From Desulfohalovibrio reitneri (GTDB taxonomy: Bacteria; Desulfobacterota; Desulfovibrionia; Desulfovibrionales; Desulfovibrionaceae), in assembly GCF_000711295.1 (NCBI RefSeq), contig NZ_JOMJ01000003.1, positions 385,001 through 449,000 of the forward strand: a DNA stretch of 64,000 nt. The letters run 5' to 3'. The stretch's first letter is position 1; each line of letters starts with the position of its first letter. The notes below the pieces were generated by a model that saw only the letters and a list, made by a program, of their open reading frames with translations, had not been told where the DNA came from and made no database searches. The position numbers were made by a program, and so were the translations under genes. This document shows, in pieces, positions 8,345 through 16,770 of this stretch.

Positions 8345-8925
8345 TGCGCGAGGGCCTGCGCATGATCATTGTCCTGACCTGCATCTGCGCCGGGTCCGGT
8401 TTTCTGCTGGCCTCGGTCAAGCAGTGGACCGAACCCAAGATCGAAAACCAGATCCTGACCCACGTCAAGGGCCCGGCGGTCATGGCCGTTCTGCCGCCGC
8501 ACGACAACGACCCCATCATGGATCGCCGCTCCTTCGTGATGCCGGATGGCGGCGAGGCGGTGGTCTTTCCGGCCGTCTCCGGGGGTGAGCTGCGGGCCGT
8601 GGCCTTGGAGCGCACCGCCGAGGGCTACGGCGGCCCGCTGGGCGTCATGGTCGGCTTCGAGGTGGGCGAGGAGGCGCTGACCGGCATCGCCGTGACCACC
8701 CACCGCGAGACCCCGGGGGTGGGATCGCGGGTCACTCTGCCGGGCTTCACCAGGCAGTTCGGCGGCCATCCCTTCTCCCAGCTGATCCTGCGCAGCGGGG
8801 GAGGGGACATCGACGCCGTCTCCGGTGCCACCGTTTCCTCCAAGGCGGCCATTTCCGCCGTCAACAAGGCGGTGGAGGACTACCGGGCTATCGCCCCCAG
8901 TCTGCGGGAGGCATTCGGCTCATGA
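8344..8925 (+). CDS. rnfG: Rnf complex FMN-binding subunit RnfG
   Basis: A 193-residue protein with one N-terminal membrane segment and a periplasmic FMN-binding domain. The flavinylation motif DAVSGATVSSKA is complete, with Thr163 as the expected phosphoester-linked FMN acceptor. ApbE, encoded at the end of the same operon, is the enzyme that attaches FMN to this motif. The ATG follows a GGGAGG sequence and shares one base with the rnfD stop. The frame is open far upstream, but that part is a shadow of rnfD. Confidence 0.92.
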   Translation: MREGLRMIIVLTCICAGSGFLLASVKQWTEPKIENQILTHVKGPAVMAVLPPHDNDPIMDRRSFVMPDGGEAVVFPAVSGGELRAVALERTAEGYGGPLGVMVGFEVGEEALTGIAVTTHRETPGVGSRVTLPGFTRQFGGHPFSQLILRSGGGDIDAVSGATVSSKAAISAVNKAVEDYRAIAPSLREAFGS

Positions 8926-9650
8926 ACAGGCTCTGGAAGGAATTCAGCAAGGGGCTGTGGCGGGACCTGCCGCCCTTCAAGATCGTGCTGGGCCTGTGCC
9001 CGGTGCTGGCCGTGACCAAGAGCGCCTCCAACGGTCTGGGCATGGGCGTGGCGGTCATCTTCGTGCTCACCCTGGCCAACATCATCGTCTCCTCCCTGCG
9101 CAAGCTCATTCCGGCCAAGGTGCGCATCGCGGCCTACATCGTCATCATCGCCACCCTGGTGGTGACGGTGGAGCAACTCATGCAGGCCTTCAGCTACCCG
9201 CTCTACCAGCGCCTTGGCATTTTCGTTCCCCTCATCGTGGTCAACTGCCTCATCCTTGGCCGGGCCGAAGCCTTCGCCGCGCGCAACCCGGTGCACCTGG
9301 CCGCGGCCGACGGCCTGGGCATGGGAGTGGGCTTCGCCGCCTCCCTCACCGTGCTGGGCGGCCTGCGCGAGCTGCTCGGGGCGGGGTCGCTGTTCGGCGC
9401 GGCCGTCATGCCCGCTTCCTTCGAACCCTTCGCCTTCATGATCGAGGCTCCCGGGGCCTTCGTCAGCCTTGGGCTGATGCTGGCGGCCATGAATGTCATC
9501 GGCCGCCTGGAAGGGCGCGCGCCGGCCCAGCACGGCGGCTGCGCCACCTGCGCCGGGGCCTGCTACAGGCGCGAGGGGGTGGAGGAAATGGAGGCGGGCG
9601 GCCTGCCGCCCGGGCTCGAGGATTTCCGCAAGGAAAAGCAGGAGTCGTAG
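8922..9650 (+). CDS. rnfE: Rnf complex membrane subunit RnfE with cysteine-bearing C-terminal tail
   Basis: Inner-membrane subunit, 242 residues, about six membrane segments, homologous to RnfA. Cysteines sit in the two expected membrane positions (GLCPVLAVTKSA near the start and VVNCLILGRAEA); in Rnf/Nqr structures such RnfA/RnfE cysteines hold a [2Fe-2S] cluster between the two subunits. The unusual part is a hydrophilic tail of about 45 residues with C207, C210 and C214 (CATCAGAC) followed by a charged end. Start and rnfG stop overlap as ATGA; rnfA begins on the next base after the stop. Confidence 0.92.
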   Translation: MNRLWKEFSKGLWRDLPPFKIVLGLCPVLAVTKSASNGLGMGVAVIFVLTLANIIVSSLRKLIPAKVRIAAYIVIIATLVVTVEQLMQAFSYPLYQRLGIFVPLIVVNCLILGRAEAFAARNPVHLAAADGLGMGVGFAASLTVLGGLRELLGAGSLFGAAVMPASFEPFAFMIEAPGAFVSLGLMLAAMNVIGRLEGRAPAQHGGCATCAGACYRREGVEEMEAGGLPPGLEDFRKEKQES

Positions 9651-10226
9651 ATGCACGACTACTTCCTGATGGTCATGTCGGCCATCTTCGTGAACAACAT
9701 CGTCCTGGCGCAGTACTTGGGCAATTGCCCCTTCCTGGGCTGCTCCAAGGACCGCAAGGTGGCCATGGGCATGGGCGGAGCGGTGGTTTTCGTGGCCTTC
9801 ATGGCCAGCGTCATCACTTGGCTCATCCAGCGCTACGCCCTCACTCCCCTGGGGCTGGGCTACCTGCAGACCATCGTTTTCATCCTGGTCATCGCCTCGC
9901 TGGTGCAGTTCGTGGAGATGTTCCTCAAGAAGGTCATCCCGCCGCTGTATACAGCGCTGGGCATCTTCCTCCCGCTTATCACCACCAACTGCGCGGTCAT
10001 GGGCATCGCCCTTCTGGTGCAGCGGCAGGAGCTGACCTTCACCGAGGCCGTGGTCTTTTCCCTGGCCTCCGGCGCGGGCTTCATGCTGGCCCTGGTGGTG
10101 CTCTCCGCCATCCGCGAGCGACTGCTGGTGGCGCGGATGCCCAAGGCCATGGAAGGCACGGCCGCCGGGCTGGTCATGGCCGGGCTCATGTCCCTGGCCT
10201 TCTTCGCCTTCCAGGGGATGATCTAG
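9651..10226 (+). CDS. rnfA: Rnf complex membrane subunit RnfA
   Basis: A 191-residue inner-membrane protein with six hydrophobic segments, the usual length for RnfA. The diagnostic blocks NNIVLAQYLGNCPFLGCS and ITTNCAVMG carry the conserved cysteines that pair with those of RnfE around a membrane-embedded [2Fe-2S] cluster in known structures. It starts on the base after the rnfE stop codon, showing tight translational coupling. Nothing in it is truncated or odd, apart from an extra cysteine in the first block. Confidence 0.94.
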   Translation: MHDYFLMVMSAIFVNNIVLAQYLGNCPFLGCSKDRKVAMGMGGAVVFVAFMASVITWLIQRYALTPLGLGYLQTIVFILVIASLVQFVEMFLKKVIPPLYTALGIFLPLITTNCAVMGIALLVQRQELTFTEAVVFSLASGAGFMLALVVLSAIRERLLVARMPKAMEGTAAGLVMAGLMSLAFFAFQGMI

Positions 10227-10267
10227 GATGATTTGCCAAGTCCGCGCGCGGCATTACATTGGACTAG

Positions 10268-12403
10268 ATGATGGTTGAAACATCCGTCCTCTTCCTGCTG
10301 GCCCTTGGATTCGGCGCCGCCGTGGTGCTGGCGGTGGCCTCGCGGCTTCTCTACGTCAAGGAGGACCCCCGCATCGCCGAGGTGGAGGCCGTGCTGCCGG
10401 GCATCAACTGCGGCGGTTGCGGCTACGCTGGCTGCGCCGGGGTGGCCCAGGCCGTGGTCAAGGGCGAGGCCGGGACCAACGTGTGCGTGGCCGGCGGCCC
10501 GGAAACCGCCGAGGCCGTTGCCGGGGTTCTGGGACTGGAGGTCATGCTCCGAGAGCCGGAACTCGCCTTCCATGACTGCCAGGGCGGACGCCGGGCCGCG
10601 GAGAAGTACCAATACGAGGGCGTGCGTGACTGCCGCGCCCAGGCGCTTCTGCACGGAGGCTCCAAGGAGTGCGGCTACGGCTGCCTGGGGCTGGGCACCT
10701 GCGTGCGCGCCTGCCCCTTCGGCGCCATGCGCATGACCGCCAAGGGCGTGCCGGAAATCGACCCGGCCAAGTGCCGCGCCTGCGGCCGTTGCGCCGATGT
10801 CTGCCCGCGCGGGGTGATGACCATCGTCTCCACCCCGGCCCGCCTGCTGCATCTGAACACCACCGGGGAGTGTCTGGCTCCCTGCCGCCAGATTTGCCCG
10901 GCCCAGATCAACATTCCGCAGTACATCGAGCAGGCCAAGATGGGCCTGTACGAGGACGCCATTCTCACCCTCAAGGAGCGCAACCCCCTTATTCTCTCCA
11001 TCGGCCGGGTCTGCCCCGCGCCGTGCGAGGGGTACTGCCGCCGCGCCCTGGTGGACGACCCCGTGGGCATCAACTACGTCAAGCGTTTCTTGGCGGACTG
11101 GGAGATGGAGAACGGCCGGGTGGAACTGTCCATCGCCAACGAGACGGGCAAGCGGGTGGCCGTCATCGGCGGAGGCCCGGCCGGGCTGTCCTGCGCCTAT
11201 TTCCTGCGCCGCCTGGGCCATCGGCCGACCATTTTCGATTCCCAGCCCGAACTGGGTGGCCAGTTGCGCTACGGCATTCCGGAATACCGGCTGCCCAAGC
11301 GCGTGCTGGACTGGGAAATCCAGTCCATCCTGGACCTTGGTATCGAGGCCCACACCAACCAGCAGCTTGGCCACGATTTCACCGTCGATTCCCTGCGGAG
11401 CGAGGGCTACGAGGCCTTCTTCCTGGGCATGGGCGCCTGGCTCAACCGGGGCCTGGGCGTGGAGGGCGAGGACGCCAGGGGCGTCTGGCCGGGCACCGAG
11501 TTTCTGACCGAGTTTTCCCTGGGCCGCGAACCGGAGATCGGCCGGAACGTGGTCGTGGTGGGCGGCGGCAACACGGCCGTGGACGCGGCCCGTACCGCCC
11601 GGCGGACAAACGCGAACGTGACCATCATGTACCGCCGCACCGAGGCGGAGATGCCGGCCAACAAGGAGGAAATCCACGCCGCCAAGGAGGAGGGCGTGGC
11701 GTTTCGGCTGCTGGCCAATCCATCCCGCATCGTCAAGGACGAATCCGGCCGCGTCAAGCAGCTTGAATATCTTGAGATGGAACTCGGCGAACCGGACGAA
11801 TCCGGCCGCCGCAGGCCGGTGCCCAAGGAAGGGTCGGAGTCGCTCATGGACTGCGACATGCTCATCGCGGCCATCGGCCAGTACCCTGACACCTGCTACA
11901 TCGAGGAAGAGGCCTGCGACATCTCCAAGCGCAAGACCATCGTGGTGGATCAGGACACCATGCAGACCTCCATCGAGGGCGTGTTCGCCGCGGGCGATCT
12001 GGTCAGCGGCCCCGCGCTGGTGGTCACGGCCATAGGCGGCGGGCGCAAGGCGGCCCGGGGCATCCACTACTACCTCCAACAGGGCGAGATTCCCGTGCCG
12101 GTGAATCTGCAACGCCGCCCCATCGAGGAAACCCTGTTCCAGGACCTGGAGGGCGTGGGCAAGATTCCCCGTGTGCGCCAGCCGGAACTGTGCGCCGAGG
12201 AGCGGGAATGCAACTTCCGCGAGGTGGAACAGACCATTTCCGAGCGCGAACTCAAGCTGGAGGCCGCCCGCTGCCTGCGCTGCGGCTCCACCTGCTACAA
12301 CAAGGACCCCGAGGCGTTGAGCATCATGGGCAGGAAAGAATTCCAGGCCTCTGGCCAGGAGATTTCCCTGGACGACATTCCGTTGAAGGAGGCCAGGCCG
12401 TGA
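10268..12403 (+). CDS. rnfB: RnfB fused to a GltD-like FAD/NAD(P)-binding oxidoreductase
   Basis: A 711-residue fusion; ordinary RnfB has about 180-330 residues. Residues 1-190 are RnfB: one membrane anchor (about 7-27), the Fe-S motif C48-C51-C56-C73 (INCGGCGYAGC) and two ferredoxin clusters (C135/139/145/149 and C169/172/175/179). From about 200 the protein follows the NADPH-glutamate synthase small-subunit (GltD) fold: cysteines at 202/206/210 and 249/253/257, FAD motif VAVIGGGPAG near 297-306, NAD(P) motif VVVVGGGNTAVDAARTA near 428, and the FAD-closing EGVFAAGDLVSGPALV. It ends with another CXXC pair. Reading is continuous, so the fusion is real in this sequence. The start codon lacks a clear Shine-Dalgarno; 10271 is an alternative ATG. 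Confidence 0.93.
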   Translation: MMVETSVLFLLALGFGAAVVLAVASRLLYVKEDPRIAEVEAVLPGINCGGCGYAGCAGVAQAVVKGEAGTNVCVAGGPETAEAVAGVLGLEVMLREPELAFHDCQGGRRAAEKYQYEGVRDCRAQALLHGGSKECGYGCLGLGTCVRACPFGAMRMTAKGVPEIDPAKCRACGRCADVCPRGVMTIVSTPARLLHLNTTGECLAPCRQICPAQINIPQYIEQAKMGLYEDAILTLKERNPLILSIGRVCPAPCEGYCRRALVDDPVGINYVKRFLADWEMENGRVELSIANETGKRVAVIGGGPAGLSCAYFLRRLGHRPTIFDSQPELGGQLRYGIPEYRLPKRVLDWEIQSILDLGIEAHTNQQLGHDFTVDSLRSEGYEAFFLGMGAWLNRGLGVEGEDARGVWPGTEFLTEFSLGREPEIGRNVVVVGGGNTAVDAARTARRTNANVTIMYRRTEAEMPANKEEIHAAKEEGVAFRLLANPSRIVKDESGRVKQLEYLEMELGEPDESGRRRPVPKEGSESLMDCDMLIAAIGQYPDTCYIEEEACDISKRKTIVVDQDTMQTSIEGVFAAGDLVSGPALVVTAIGGGRKAARGIHYYLQQGEIPVPVNLQRRPIEETLFQDLEGVGKIPRVRQPELCAEERECNFREVEQTISERELKLEAARCLRCGSTCYNKDPEALSIMGRKEFQASGQEISLDDIPLKEARP

Positions 12404-13374
12404 TTTCCCGCCGCCGTTTTCTGGGGCTGGCCGCCACGGCCGCCGCGGGGTGCCTGGTGCCCGCCTTCGCCGGGGCGGAGCGGCTGGACGGACGCGTCGT
12501 GGCCCAGCAACTGCGCACAGGCATGGGCACCTTCGTCGCCGTGGTCGCGGCGGACGCCTCCCGCGACCGGGCGGAGGAGGCGGTGGGGCTTGCTTTTCGG
12601 GCCATGGAGTCCCTGGAGCCGATTTTTTCGCGATTCAACCCCGCCTCGCCGGTTAGTGTGCTCAACGAGCGGAGCAGGGTGGACGCGCCGCCGGAACTGG
12701 CCGATCTGGCCGGGCGATGCCACGATCTCCACGCCCGCACGGCAGGGGCCTTCAACCCACTGGTCCTGCCCGCGCAGAGGGTGCTTGAAAGCGGCTCGGA
12801 CGACCCCGGGGCCGTGCGCGAGGCGTTGGCCCTTGCGGACATGAACGGTTTTTCCGTTCGCGGCCGCGAGCTGCGCTTTGAAAAGTCCGGCATGGGGCTG
12901 ACCCTGGACGGCGCGGCCAAGGGCGTCATCGTGGACCGCATGGCGGAAGCGCTGGAACGCGCCGGGGTGTCGAACTACTGCGTCAACGCCGGGGGCGACG
13001 TGCGCGTTTCCGGCCGCACCGAGCGGGGCGAGCCCTGGCTGGTGGCTGTGGAGAATCCGCTGGGCGGGCGGCGCGAAATCCTGGCTCTTACATCTGGTGG
13101 TCTGGCTACTTCCGGCGGCTACGAGGTCTCCTACGGGCCGGAAGAGCTTTTCCACCATATTCTGGATCCCGCGCGGGGCGGCTCGCCGCGTGGACAGGCG
13201 CAGGCCACCGCCCACGCCCCCACCTGCGGCGAGGCGGACGCACTGGCCACGGCCCTGCTGGTGGGCGGCCCAAGGCGAGGGCTGGAATGGCTCGGGCCCG
13301 GCCGGCATGCGCGGCTGGTCTCCCGGGATGGCGGCGCTATCGCCAGCCCCGGCTGGAACACCTTGCGGGGCTGA
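12400..13374 (+). CDS. apbE: FAD:protein FMN transferase ApbE
   Basis: Attaches FMN from FAD to the Thr of DxxSGAT motifs, here the expected client being RnfG. The 324-residue protein begins with a twin-arginine-like signal (SRRRFLGLAATAAAG) that also contains a possible lipobox ending at Cys, which fits a periplasmic or lipid-anchored enzyme. Family motifs include FSRFNPASPVSVLN, LTLDGAAKGVIVD and NAGGDVRVSG. The GTG start overlaps the rnfB stop (GTGA); the frame is open further upstream inside rnfB, but the signal peptide fixes the start. Last gene of the rnf operon. Confidence 0.92.
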   Translation: MISRRRFLGLAATAAAGCLVPAFAGAERLDGRVVAQQLRTGMGTFVAVVAADASRDRAEEAVGLAFRAMESLEPIFSRFNPASPVSVLNERSRVDAPPELADLAGRCHDLHARTAGAFNPLVLPAQRVLESGSDDPGAVREALALADMNGFSVRGRELRFEKSGMGLTLDGAAKGVIVDRMAEALERAGVSNYCVNAGGDVRVSGRTERGEPWLVAVENPLGGRREILALTSGGLATSGGYEVSYGPEELFHHILDPARGGSPRGQAQATAHAPTCGEADALATALLVGGPRRGLEWLGPGRHARLVSRDGGAIASPGWNTLRG

Positions 13375-13518
13375 CCCCTTGCCGGGGATGACGGCGGAAT
13401 GCTTTTCCGGCACAATAAATTGCTATCATCGCGATTGGGGTTGTGAAAGACCCCCTTGCCAAGCGGGCCAGGGAGCGCTATATCCCCCCTCTTCCCGACG
13501 CACCAGGAGAGAAGGACA

Positions 13519-13737
13519 ATGAAGAAAGACATCCATCCCAACGTGAGCAAGACCACTTTTCGCTGCAACTGCGGCTACGAGGAGAGCCTCCTGTCCACCA
13601 AGTCCGGCGACGAGGTGAGCGTGGAGATCTGCTCCAATTGCCATCCGTTCTTCACCGGCAAGCAGCGCTTCGTGGACACCGCCGGCCGAATCGACCGCTT
13701 CAAGAAGAAGTACGCCAAGTTCCAGCAGGGCAAATAG
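13519..13737 (+). CDS. rpmE: Large ribosomal subunit protein bL31
   Basis: A 72-residue L31 starting MKKDIHPNV behind an AGGAGAGAAGGA ribosome binding site. It is the zinc-binding form: CNC near residue 16 and CSNC near 37 supply four cysteines, and [16 protein letters not shown] is the family signature. An in-frame start at 13456 would add 21 residues not found in L31. The stop overlaps the GTG proposed for the DUF1385 gene, placing it at the head of the rpmE-DUF1385-prfA-prmC operon. Confidence 0.96.
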   Translation: MKKDIHPNVSKTTFRCNCGYEESLLSTKSGDEVSVEICSNCHPFFTGKQRFVDTAGRIDRFKKKYAKFQQGK

Positions 13738-14714
13738 TGAACGGACTGCGGCGGCTTCTCTTGATGGCCGCCCCCCAGACCGTGGGCGGGCAGGCCGTGC
13801 TTGAAGGGGTGATGATGCGTCGCGGTTCGCGTCTCGCCGTGGCCGTGCGCAAGCCCTCGGGCGAGATCGACGTGCAGAGCCGCCCCTGGCGTTCGCTGGG
13901 GCTCGGGCGTCTGGCGCGTATTCCCTTTGTGCGTGGTTTCCCCGTGCTGGTGGAGACCATGGTCAACGGCGTGACCTCCCTCAACCACTCCGCGCGGGTG
14001 GCCCTGGAAGAAGAGGCCAAGGCCGAGGGCAAGGGGAGCGAAATGAGCAACTGGGCCCTGGCGGGCACGGTGGTTTTCGCCTTCGCCATGGCCCTGGGGC
14101 TGTTCGTGGTCCTGCCGCATTTGGCCTCCATGGGGCTCACCTCCATCGGCCTTGCGGGCGACCTGGACAGCCTCAGCTTCCACGCCTGGGACGGCGTCAT
14201 CAAGCTGGCCGTGTTCATCCTCTACATTCTGGCCATCTCCCTCATGCCGGACATCCGCCGCGTGTTTCAGTACCACGGCGCGGAGCACAAGAGCATCTGG
14301 GCCTACGAGTCCTCGGGCGACGTGAGCCCGGCCCTGGCCGCCGGCCACTCCCGCCTGCATCCGCGCTGCGGCACCACCTTCCTTTTGTTCGTGGTGGCCT
14401 TTTCCATCCTGCTGTTCGCCGTGCTGGTGCCCCTTGTGCTCTCGGTGTGGTCCCCGGAGTCCACCGTGCTGCGCCACGCCTGGACCCTGGTGGTCAAGCT
14501 GGGGCTCATGGTTCCGGTGAGCTGTCTGGCGTATGAGCTCATCAAGGTTTCCGGCAAGCTGGGCAATTCCTTTCTGGGCAGGATGCTCTCCGCTCCGGGC
14601 ATGGGCATGCAGATGCTGACCACTTACGAGCCGGACGAGTCGCAGCTCGAGGTGGCCGAAGCCGCCCTGCGCGCCGCCGTGGGGCTGGAGCGCAAGACGG
14701 AGGCCGCGGCGTGA
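13737..14714 (+). CDS. DUF1385 family membrane protein (YqhQ-like)
   Basis: About 325 residues. The opening [19 protein letters not shown] and the later [14 protein letters not shown] and [13 protein letters not shown] blocks are the signatures of the DUF1385/YqhQ family, whose function is not established. Four or five membrane segments lie in the second half. I place the start at a GTG overlapping the rpmE stop; the ATG at 13764 (MAAPQTVGG) is equally possible because neither has a strong Shine-Dalgarno. It overlaps prfA by four bases (GTGA), so it is locked into an operon for translation termination genes. Confidence 0.85.
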   Translation: MNGLRRLLLMAAPQTVGGQAVLEGVMMRRGSRLAVAVRKPSGEIDVQSRPWRSLGLGRLARIPFVRGFPVLVETMVNGVTSLNHSARVALEEEAKAEGKGSEMSNWALAGTVVFAFAMALGLFVVLPHLASMGLTSIGLAGDLDSLSFHAWDGVIKLAVFILYILAISLMPDIRRVFQYHGAEHKSIWAYESSGDVSPALAAGHSRLHPRCGTTFLLFVVAFSILLFAVLVPLVLSVWSPESTVLRHAWTLVVKLGLMVPVSCLAYELIKVSGKLGNSFLGRMLSAPGMGMQMLTTYEPDESQLEVAEAALRAAVGLERKTEAAA

Positions 14715-15781
14715 GCGATATGTTTTCCAAATTGGACTCGCTGGAGCAGTCCTACACGGAGCTTGAGCAGGAGTTGAGCAAGCCCGAGGTGTACAGCGAC
14801 CAGGAACGCTACACCGAATTGGCCAAGAAACTGGCCAGTCTTTCCGAGGTGGTCGAGGCCTACCGCGAGCACAAGAGCCTGACCACCGAACTGGAGAACA
14901 ACAAGGAGCTCCTTTCGGACAGCGATCCGGACATCAAGGAGATGGCCAAGGCGGAGATCGAATCCATCCGCGAACAGCTGCCCGAACTGGAGGAGCGGCT
15001 GCACGTCCTGCTCCTGCCCAAGGATCCCCTGGACGAGAAGAACATCATTCTGGAGATTCGCGCGGGCACCGGCGGGGACGAAGCCGCCCTGTTCGCCGCG
15101 GACCTCTTCCGTATGTATTCCCGCTTCGCGGAGCGCAAGAACTGGACCCTGGAAATCCTCAGCGAGAGTGAAACCGACTCCGGCGGCTTCAAGGAAGTCA
15201 TCGCCGGCATCAAGGGCGACCGCGTCTATTCCTGGCTGAAGTACGAATCCGGCACGCACCGCGTGCAGCGTGTCCCCGAGACCGAGTCCCAGGGGCGAAT
15301 CCATACGTCCGCGGCCACCGTGGCCGTGTTGCCGGAGGCCGAGGAAGTGGACGTGGAGATCGATCCCGGCGATTTGCGGGTGGACGTCTTTCGCGCGTCC
15401 GGCGCTGGCGGGCAGCACGTCAACACCACTGACTCGGCCGTGCGCATAACGCATCTGCCCACCGGCATCGCGGTCTCCTGCCAGGACGAGAAGAGCCAGC
15501 ACAAGAACCGGGCCAAGGCCATGAAGGTTCTGCGCGCGCGCCTGCTGCAGATCATGGAGGAGGAGCGCAAGAACGCCGAGGACGAGGCCCGCCGCTCGCA
15601 AGTGGGTTCCGGCGACCGTTCCGGCCGCATTCGCACCTACAATTTCCCCCAGGGCCGGGTTTCCGACCACCGCATCAACCTGACCCTCTACAAGCTGGAC
15701 GCCTTCATGCAAGGCGAACTGGAAGAGATGATCGAGGCTCTGGCGGCCAACGCCCAGGCCGAATCCCTCAAACAGGACTGA
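14711..15781 (+). CDS. prfA: Peptide chain release factor 1
   Basis: Reads UAA and UAG stop codons in the ribosomal A site. The 356-residue protein has the GGQ peptidyl-hydrolysis motif ([17 protein letters not shown]), the RF1 tripeptide region [15 protein letters not shown] and the N-terminal helical domain. The GTG start overlaps the DUF1385 stop. The methyltransferase for its GGQ glutamine (prmC) follows ten bases downstream, the common pairing. UGA is not read by RF1, which is relevant because this genome recodes a UGA in selD. Confidence 0.96.
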   Translation: MSDMFSKLDSLEQSYTELEQELSKPEVYSDQERYTELAKKLASLSEVVEAYREHKSLTTELENNKELLSDSDPDIKEMAKAEIESIREQLPELEERLHVLLLPKDPLDEKNIILEIRAGTGGDEAALFAADLFRMYSRFAERKNWTLEILSESETDSGGFKEVIAGIKGDRVYSWLKYESGTHRVQRVPETESQGRIHTSAATVAVLPEAEEVDVEIDPGDLRVDVFRASGAGGQHVNTTDSAVRITHLPTGIAVSCQDEKSQHKNRAKAMKVLRARLLQIMEEERKNAEDEARRSQVGSGDRSGRIRTYNFPQGRVSDHRINLTLYKLDAFMQGELEEMIEALAANAQAESLKQD

Positions 15782-15791
15782 GCGGCCCGCC

Positions 15792-16646
15792 ATGGAGACC
15801 GTTGGCGGCTGGCTGCGCTCCGCCGAGGCGGAGTTGATCCGCGGCGGAGCCGACGCTCCGCGTCTGGCGGCGGGCGCGATGCTGGCCCATGTTCTGGGAT
15901 TGGACCGCACAGGCCTCTTCCTGGCCCGCGAACGCAACCTATCCAAGGCCGAGCGCAACCGCGCGGACGAGCTGCTGGCCCGCCGGGCAAGCGGCGAACC
16001 CCTGGCCTATGTGCTGGGCGAGCGGGAGTTCTACGGCCTGACCCTGCGCGTCACCCCGGACGTGCTCATCCCCAGGCCGGACACCGAGACAATCGTGGAC
16101 GAGGCGCGCGGGCTTTTCGACCCATCCGAGCCCCTGACTTTCGCCGACCTTGGAACCGGCTCCGGTGCTTTGGCTGCGGCGCTGGCATGCCTGTTTCCCC
16201 TGGCGTCCGGCGTGGCGATGGACCGTTCGCCCGGGGCCCTGGACGTGGCCCGGGACAATCTCCAGCGGCTCAAGGCGGATTCTCGCGTGGCTTGTTTGTT
16301 GGCTGACTTCGCCGACCTTCCCCTGGCTTCCGATCGGCTGGACCTGGTGGTGGCCAATCCGCCGTACGTCACCAACGAAGAATTCGCCTGCCTGCCTCCC
16401 GGCGTGGGGCTTCATGAACCTCGGGGCGCGCTGGAAGCGGGGGAGGACGGCCTGGACTGCGTGCGGGCGCTTCTGCCGGAAGCCGCCCGGGCGCTGCGGC
16501 CGGGTGGCTGGCTGCTCATGGAGATGGGGGCCTCCCAGGGTGCTGCCTGTCTGGAACTGGCCCGGGGCGCGGGACTCGTTCATCCTGTGATCCGTAAGGA
16601 CCTGGCTGGCCTGGACCGGGTGCTGTGCGCCAAGTCTCCAGAATGA
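15792..16646 (+). CDS. prmC: Release factor glutamine methyltransferase PrmC
   Basis: N5-methylates the Gln of the GGQ motif in release factors with S-adenosylmethionine. The 284 residues hold an N-terminal helical recognition domain, the SAM-binding DLGTGSGALAAALA motif and the catalytic VVANPPYVTNEEF. PRPDTE, typical of PrmC rather than other NPPY methyltransferases, is present. Directly follows prfA in the same operon and appears to be its last gene: about 120 bases separate it from lpxC, with a weak ACACC-AAAA-GGTGT hairpin between them. Confidence 0.94.
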   Translation: METVGGWLRSAEAELIRGGADAPRLAAGAMLAHVLGLDRTGLFLARERNLSKAERNRADELLARRASGEPLAYVLGEREFYGLTLRVTPDVLIPRPDTETIVDEARGLFDPSEPLTFADLGTGSGALAAALACLFPLASGVAMDRSPGALDVARDNLQRLKADSRVACLLADFADLPLASDRLDLVVANPPYVTNEEFACLPPGVGLHEPRGALEAGEDGLDCVRALLPEAARALRPGGWLLMEMGASQGAACLELARGAGLVHPVIRKDLAGLDRVLCAKSPE

Positions 16647-16653
16647 TGCAAAA

Positions 16654-16667
16654 ACACCAAAAGGTGT
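16654..16667 (+). repeat. Small inverted repeat downstream of prmC
   Basis: ACACC, loop AAAA, GGTGT. The five-pair stem has no T-run after it, so it is either a weak terminator of the rpmE-prmC operon or a short operator ahead of lpxC. Confidence 0.35.
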
Positions 16668-16734
16668 GGAAATGCAACAATTCGTGGCTGGGTTCTCTTT
16701 AAAATTGTTCTTTTATTTCAGAGTGTTGACATGA

Positions 16735-16748
16735 GGCATGGTTTTTGC
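16735..16748 (+). promoter_or_regulatory. Sigma-54-like promoter candidate upstream of lpxC
   Basis: AGGCATGGTTTTTGCT has GG and GC exactly ten bases apart and matches TGGCACG-N4-TTGCA at most positions. The predicted start would lie near 16760, only about eleven bases before the lpxC ATG. A TTGACA at 16726-16731 without a clear -10 is the sigma-70 alternative. Confidence 0.3.
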
Positions 16749-16770
16749 TCCGGTGGCTGGCGGAGGACGC

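Noticed and set aside
14711-15781. Altered stop-codon motif in RF1 (PET instead of PAT)
   Set aside because: The motif is PxT, and PET is common in bacterial RF1.
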